Below are positions 33,774 through 37,404 of a stretch of DNA of 37,404 bases, in pieces. This stretch comes from an archaeon (lineage in GTDB: Archaea > Thermoproteota > Thermoprotei_A > Marsarchaeales > Marsarchaeaceae). Location of the stretch: assembly GCA_021800035.1 (NCBI GenBank), contig JAJYZJ010000015.1:1-37404 (forward strand), given 5' to 3'. The position numbers and the translations under genes were made by a program. Numbering within the stretch: position 1 is the first letter of the stretch; the number at the start of each line of letters is the position of its first letter. The notes beneath the pieces are model-generated. The model was not told the DNA's origin, did no database searches, and saw nothing but the letters and a program-made list of their open reading frames with translations.

Positions 33774-35447
33774 TCATACTGACACCGATGATGTGGTCCG
33801 AGTGCTTCCAGTCAATCCGTAGCGTTTGACTCTGTCTATATCCAAGCCTCTCTTCCTGCAAATGGACTCCACCACTTTCATCATGACCCATCCGCCAAAC
33901 CTTATGAGGCCAGCGGTACCCATTCTCACAAAGGGGTTACCGCTACTATCCTTGACAGAGTCCCTAGCCGCCATCTTGGCCAGGTGTCTGTAAGACGCGT
34001 AGTAAACCGCCAGCTGAGACTCATCCAACATGTTCGAGCTGAAACTCTGACTTTTCAACACGCCGAGGGGCACGTGCTGCATCGGGGTCACAGTGAACTC
34101 GAAGGGCCTCCCGTCCACCTGCGAGTTACTCATCCTGTTGATGAGCGCCACGGTGTCCCAGTTATCCTCCGGATCCTCCTCTTCTTGGCCAACCTGAACA
34201 GTGAACGCGGGGCGCCAAAAATAACGGTTAAAGTTACGCGTCCCCTCCCACACAATGTCGGGCCAAGCCCCGTCCGAGCCTATCCGCAGCGGAAGGGTTT
34301 TGTTGGGCATATGAATCTTCGCCAACCTATCACTACCCGTCTCGACGCCCACTTGGACGCCTACCCAGTTAGACGGACCCGCGTGTACTATTCCCGAAAG
34401 CTTCTGGATGAGCTCCGGGTAAGCCGCCGGAATAGATATCCTACCATGCGTAGGGTTCGCGCTTCTAACACCCCTCACAGACATAACAGCAGACAGTAGA
34501 CTAGCTAAGGCGTCTACATTGGGCGTATACAAAGGTCCGTGTTGATAAGCAAAGAATTCATCGGTTTGTAGCCAAGCATTTGTAAAGCCGCCGTATTTCG
34601 CATTAACAGCCACTTCCTGAGCCACGCGCTCAGGAGAATAGTAGCGTAGGGGTCTCAGCGTGACTTCGCAGAAATCGCAGCCTATACCACAACCTCTCAT
34701 CACCTCGTTGAGTCCTTTGCAAGCGGGGTGTACTATGCTGGCTATCTCCTCCACTCGTGGGGAAGCTCTGCCAGAAGGCTTTCTTGATACGAAGCGTCCG
34801 TGAGGTCTGTAAAACCTTCTGAACCTGTCGTCAAAACTCATGAAACCCTGAGTGAATACGTTCGGGTCTAGTTTGCCCTGATAAACTTGGTCAAAAAGCA
34901 TGCACGCAACGTCGTCCACCTCCCCCTGATACGCAAAGTCGATTCCCAGCCGCTCCAATTCATCAGGGAAAACCATGAACTCCCATACACCTGGACCTCC
35001 GACAAGTATTTTGGCCTTGGTCCCCCTGCGAGCTGTGTTCAACCGACTAATCAGCGCCTCCCATTCTTTCCGAACCCAAGGATAAGAATTTGAGCCAAAC
35101 AACGCAGAATACGACATCGTGAGTGGCCCCAGTCCCAAAGGGTCCATCGTGGATACACCTATCACCTCCGTGTCTTCTCTTATAAAGGACTCAAGGAAGT
35201 CTGGATGCGGCACGGTCACTTCCTTCTCCGAATAACAACTCAACAGAGAGGCTTCCAGCTTACGTAGTGGATAAGGTGCCAATAGGGCCTGACCGTTTCT
35301 AAGAGGCCTGGGTACATCTCCTTTCAAAAAATAGTATAAAGAACGCGGGATACTGCTGCTGGGTGCGCAGGGCAAAAAATCGAGCAGGGGAAAATTACGG
35401 TAATCAAACATAAGCGTTGAGTCCGACACCAAGACGTATTTGGCCAT
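33774..35447 (-). CDS. B12-binding-type radical SAM protein (paralog 2)
   Basis: A 557-residue enzyme from ATG 35447, chosen because its N-terminus (Lys-Tyr-Val-Leu-Val-Ser-Asp, then Leu-Leu-Asp-Phe-Leu) aligns with paralog 1; GGTG lies just upstream. The N-terminal Rossmann-like domain has Leu-Val-Gly-Gly-Pro-Gly near 148-153 and Asp-Pro-Leu-Gly-Leu-Gly near 102-107 (paralog 1 has Ser-Pro-Leu-Gly-Ile-Gly). The SAM cluster motif Cys-Gly-Ile-Gly-Cys-Asp-Phe-Cys is at C253/C257/C260. A conserved His-Gly-Arg-Ile-Ser-Ile-Pro-Ala and Gly-Val-Glu-Thr-Gly-Ser follow. It could be a tetraether ring synthase (Grs-like) or another C-C bond former. It follows a Cys-pair membrane gene by 13 nt. Confidence 0.75.
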   Translation of the reverse strand: MAKYVLVSDSTLMFDYRNFPLLDFLPCAPSSSIPRSLYYFLKGDVPRPLRNGQALLAPYPLRKLEASLLSCYSEKEVTVPHPDFLESFIREDTEVIGVSTMDPLGLGPLTMSYSALFGSNSYPWVRKEWEALISRLNTARRGTKAKILVGGPGVWEFMVFPDELERLGIDFAYQGEVDDVACMLFDQVYQGKLDPNVFTQGFMSFDDRFRRFYRPHGRFVSRKPSGRASPRVEEIASIVHPACKGLNEVMRGCGIGCDFCEVTLRPLRYYSPERVAQEVAVNAKYGGFTNAWLQTDEFFAYQHGPLYTPNVDALASLLSAVMSVRGVRSANPTHGRISIPAAYPELIQKLSGIVHAGPSNWVGVQVGVETGSDRLAKIHMPNKTLPLRIGSDGAWPDIVWEGTRNFNRYFWRPAFTVQVGQEEEDPEDNWDTVALINRMSNSQVDGRPFEFTVTPMQHVPLGVLKSQSFSSNMLDESQLAVYYASYRHLAKMAARDSVKDSSGNPFVRMGTAGLIRFGGWVMMKVVESICRKRGLDIDRVKRYGLTGSTRTTSSVSV

Positions 35448-35460
35448 CACCAGTTCGCCC

Positions 35461-35835
35461 CTACGTGGTACGTTGCCCCCTATGTTTGGCGTTGACGGCA
35501 TGAGCGACCAGTAGCGTCAAAAAAACTGCGTCGACAAGTAGAAGACCACTCTGTGAGCGCACAAAAGAAGGGTCCGAAAAAGACCGCATGGCTTCTTCGT
35601 GGGCAAGCGGCAGTCCACAGCAGAGTAGCATAGCCAACGCGTTTACAACAACCTTTGCAGGTAGTCTGCCGCCTAAGCGTTCAACCAGCTCTGCAGCTAA
35701 CTGAAGGGTTAATTTGTGAGCCTGAATATGAGTTTCAGATCCAACCTTAAGACTTCTAGTCGGTTGGCTTAGTTTTCTAAGAAAGAAGAATTCTTCTAAG
35801 CGCTCACTTGTTCTCGTGCCAGAAACACTCATCAT
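35461..35835 (-). CDS. MerF-like membrane protein with Cys-Cys-Gly-Leu-Pro motif
   Basis: A 124-residue protein. The first 60 residues are soluble and helical (Leu-Thr-Leu-Gln-Leu-Ala-Ala-Glu-Leu-Val). Helix one (about 63-80) contains Met-Leu-Leu-Cys-Cys-Gly-Leu-Pro-Leu, and helix two is at about 98-115. The Cys-Cys-Gly-Leu-Pro-Leu string is also found in the protein at 30966-31208, so the two share a motif seen in small Hg transporters. Only one Cys pair is present here. It heads a four-gene leftward cluster (this gene, radical SAM, zinc ribbon, CBS) with gaps of 13, 7 and 15 nt. Confidence 0.55.
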   Translation of the reverse strand: MMSVSGTRTSERLEEFFFLRKLSQPTRSLKVGSETHIQAHKLTLQLAAELVERLGGRLPAKVVVNALAMLLCCGLPLAHEEAMRSFSDPSFVRSQSGLLLVDAVFLTLLVAHAVNAKHRGQRTT

Positions 35836-36030
35836 TATTAACTCTGATTACATGCCACAAAATACAAATACCTTATTCTTGCACGCTTGAAAAATTATCT
35901 GAGAGACTTTTCAACCATCGCAAACGCAAGCCAGCCGTGTGCGGTTCAGTCTCTTAATCATTCGCATGTTTTCCTGTGATCGGCATCGACCACCATATCT
36001 GATCTATACGTAGCAGCCGCACTGCCGCGT

Positions 36031-36300
36031 TTACTGAGCTTTGCTGACCCTAGCCACCGATCGTCGCAACGGTTCAAAAAAAATCGCTTGCACGAGATAG
36101 CCTATTAGGCCGAACAGCGCAGCATGGCCCCAACTGAAGCCGTAAAGGCTTATCAGACCGTTGTAGACCAACCAACCCACTATTCCCTCCACCGCGGGTA
36201 TCACAATGGGTTCGCGTAGTGTTGCTCTGAATAGCTTCCTTATCGACACTCGGTATACATCACCGTGAATTCGCGGTTGCAGCAAATGGATTTTATCCAT
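36031..36300 (-). CDS. small two-helix membrane protein
   Basis: An 89-residue protein from ATG 36300, with hydrophobic segments at about 35-56 (Ile-Val-Gly-Trp-Leu-Val-Tyr-Asn-Gly-Leu-Ile) and 60-78 (Ala-Ala-Leu-Phe-Gly-Leu-Ile-Gly-Tyr-Leu), and basic residues at both ends. The frame is open to 36435, but the extra residues look random. No family recognised. 35836-36030 shows only a weak TATA candidate for the preceding operon near 35865. Confidence 0.4.
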   Translation of the reverse strand: MDKIHLLQPRIHGDVYRVSIRKLFRATLREPIVIPAVEGIVGWLVYNGLISLYGFSWGHAALFGLIGYLVQAIFFEPLRRSVARVSKAQ

Positions 36301-37077
36301 ACAAGACTGAAAAAAGTTTGTTCGCAACTTTCGGGCGTGGTTGCCGCTAAGCTGAAAGGGCGGGGATTGATAACAAGATGCCCGAACGATACACGCAAAC
36401 CGCCAGAACAAACTGATGCAAACCAGTTTTGACAAGTTTAGGCGCTTGCTAAGTATCCTAGATACAACATTCGTTGTTCAACTCTCTGCCCAGATGCATC
36501 AAGCATTTATTCGGAATGGTTTTACGGTTTCTGAGTGGGTGCCAGCCTCTGGAGGAGGAAGCCACCGTCCGGCTGTGGGCCTACCTGTAGGTTCCCCCGC
36601 CCACGTTTTTAAGCCCGCCCGCATATGTCGCTGGGGCGACCGTGCGTGGACGCCCTAGACATACCTCATGCATATTCGTCCAGCTCTGCCATCCTTTTTG
36701 TCGTGGACCAACCAGCCGTAGCTTCGGAGCTCGATACTGCGCTCAACAAGGATTGCCCCTGGTTTTTTCAACGAACTCACTCCTTGGTTCGAACGACTTG
36801 ATCATCAGTAACCCTAGGCTTGCGCCGATCTGCTCGGCTTGTAGATTCCCTACCTTGGCGCAGAACCCCCGGGGCCTTTCGTAACGAGGGATATGCCGGC
36901 CCGCGGCATTTACGTTTTAGGGTTCTGTGTCCACCCTGCCTTTCCGACAAAATGTCAGCCCTGTAAGCTAACCCAGAGCGTGCCAGTAGTTTTTGTCTCT
37001 AACTTTCGGTTCACGCTATAATACACGCTAAAACTTGCACTGTTTACCTAACTTTCTTAAAAAGGCTCAAGCTGGGA
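36301..37077. other. gene-poor stretch with one stem-loop
   Basis: No supported gene. ATGCCG-GCCCG-CGGCAT at 36893-36909 can form a 6-bp GC-rich hairpin, position without clear role; a CTATAATA element near 37014-37021 may serve the transposase gene downstream. Confidence 0.35.
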
Positions 37078-37404
37078 GTGCGCCAAAGTTCTTTACAGAA
37101 TCCTGAAAGAACGTTTCGGAAGTATTCTACTATAGCCATAAACTTTCCATTATACCCCTTCGCCTTCTTCAGGCTCCGCAACATTGCGGAGTACAGAAGG
37201 GCACCCGGAATGGAGCGCCTGCGTGCAGCAAGCACTGTGCAGACCTACAATGAAGACATTTCCCAAGCCCACCTTCAGGAACTGATCGGTTTGGCGGCAT
37301 TGATGATAATGAACCTACAGGGAAGGTCAACGGTAAATGCTGCCGGTGACAGCGCAGGGTTGTCAACACAGACGTACGGAAGGTGGTACACGATAAAATA
37401 CGGT
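37078..37404 (+). mobile_element. IS transposase gene (DDE, IS5/IS4-like), 3' end outside window
   Basis: A 109-codon frame from GTG 37078 runs off the right edge. It contains Arg-Leu-Arg-Asn-Ile-Ala-Glu-Tyr, then Tyr-Asn-Glu-Asp-Ile-Ser-Gln, and Ala-Ala-Gly-Asp-Ser-Ala-Gly-Leu-Ser-Thr followed by Tyr-Gly-Arg-Trp-Tyr. The Gly-Asp-Ser-x-Gly-Leu segment is the first catalytic Asp region of IS5/IS4-type DDE transposases, which cut and paste the element. The terminal repeat that should lie just upstream could not be recognised by eye. The frame is open back to a TAA near 37000, so an earlier non-standard start is possible. Confidence 0.65.

Noticed and set aside
18960-36640. Scattered GGYGACCGC-like strings in noncoding stretches (near 19702, 23017, 25973, 28650, 36627)
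   Set aside because: Too short and not evenly spaced; flanks do not align, so no repeat family can be supported.
1-37404. CRISPR arrays
   Set aside because: No regularly spaced direct repeats of 24-37 nt were seen.

Overview
The window looks archaeal. Several genes have A/T-rich TATA-like boxes about 26 nt upstream and start at, or within a few bases of, the inferred transcription start (ArsR gene at 2614, tandem Lrp gene at 13514, SRPBCC gene at 14533, SDR at 6544). Lrp/AsnC and TRASH regulators, DUF929 thioredoxin-fold proteins, DUF234-type ATPases and VapB-type antitoxins also point to Archaea. Sulfide oxidation, mercury detoxification and many decayed genes suggest a sulfur-rich, metal-rich, possibly geothermal or acidic habitat. 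I cannot name the lineage from the sequence alone.

Layout. (1) 1-4456 is a divergent sulfur-oxidation locus. A leftward operon (TusA-like, sulfide:quinone oxidoreductase, DsrE-like, DUF1641) faces a rightward operon (ArsR regulator, second DsrE-like, second SQR/flavocytochrome-c-type flavoprotein). (2) About 4.5-16 kb is a decayed region. Intact genes (DUF998, tandem-Lrp regulator, SRPBCC/membrane pair, VapB antitoxin) lie among remnants of a short-chain dehydrogenase, a DUF84 NTPase, two archaeal ATPases, a PIN protein, exonuclease III, an HTH protein and an amidohydrolase. (3) 16.8-18.8 kb holds a membrane protein with a vicinal Cys pair, overlapping a fused TlpA-DUF929 double thioredoxin-like protein. 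(4) 19.8-35.8 kb is a metal region that reads as a mercury resistance island: Lrp-TRASH regulator, MerA, a MerH-like Cys protein, a CopZ-type metallochaperone, two small MerF-like membrane proteins with Cys-Cys-Gly-Leu-Pro, and a short MerB-like organomercurial lyase interrupted by one in-frame TAG. Two paralogous B12-type radical SAM enzymes and several polytopic membrane proteins are interleaved. (5) The right edge cuts an IS transposase gene.

How the parts could work together. The sulfur genes would oxidise sulfide at the membrane and pass sulfane sulfur between TusA/DsrE carriers under ArsR control. In the mercury region, MerB would split organomercurials, the Cys-pair membrane proteins and Cys-rich chaperones would move Hg(II), and MerA would reduce it, under TRASH-type metal sensing. 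The radical SAM pair may belong to lipid modification (for example tetraether ring formation) or to an unknown corrinoid reaction; the sequence does not decide.

A theme across the window is genes that look coding across an in-frame TAG, plus two otherwise conserved genes (DsrE-like and merA) whose reading frames have no usable start codon unless a +1 shift is assumed. The simplest reading is ordinary decay or assembly error, but the pattern deserves a check.
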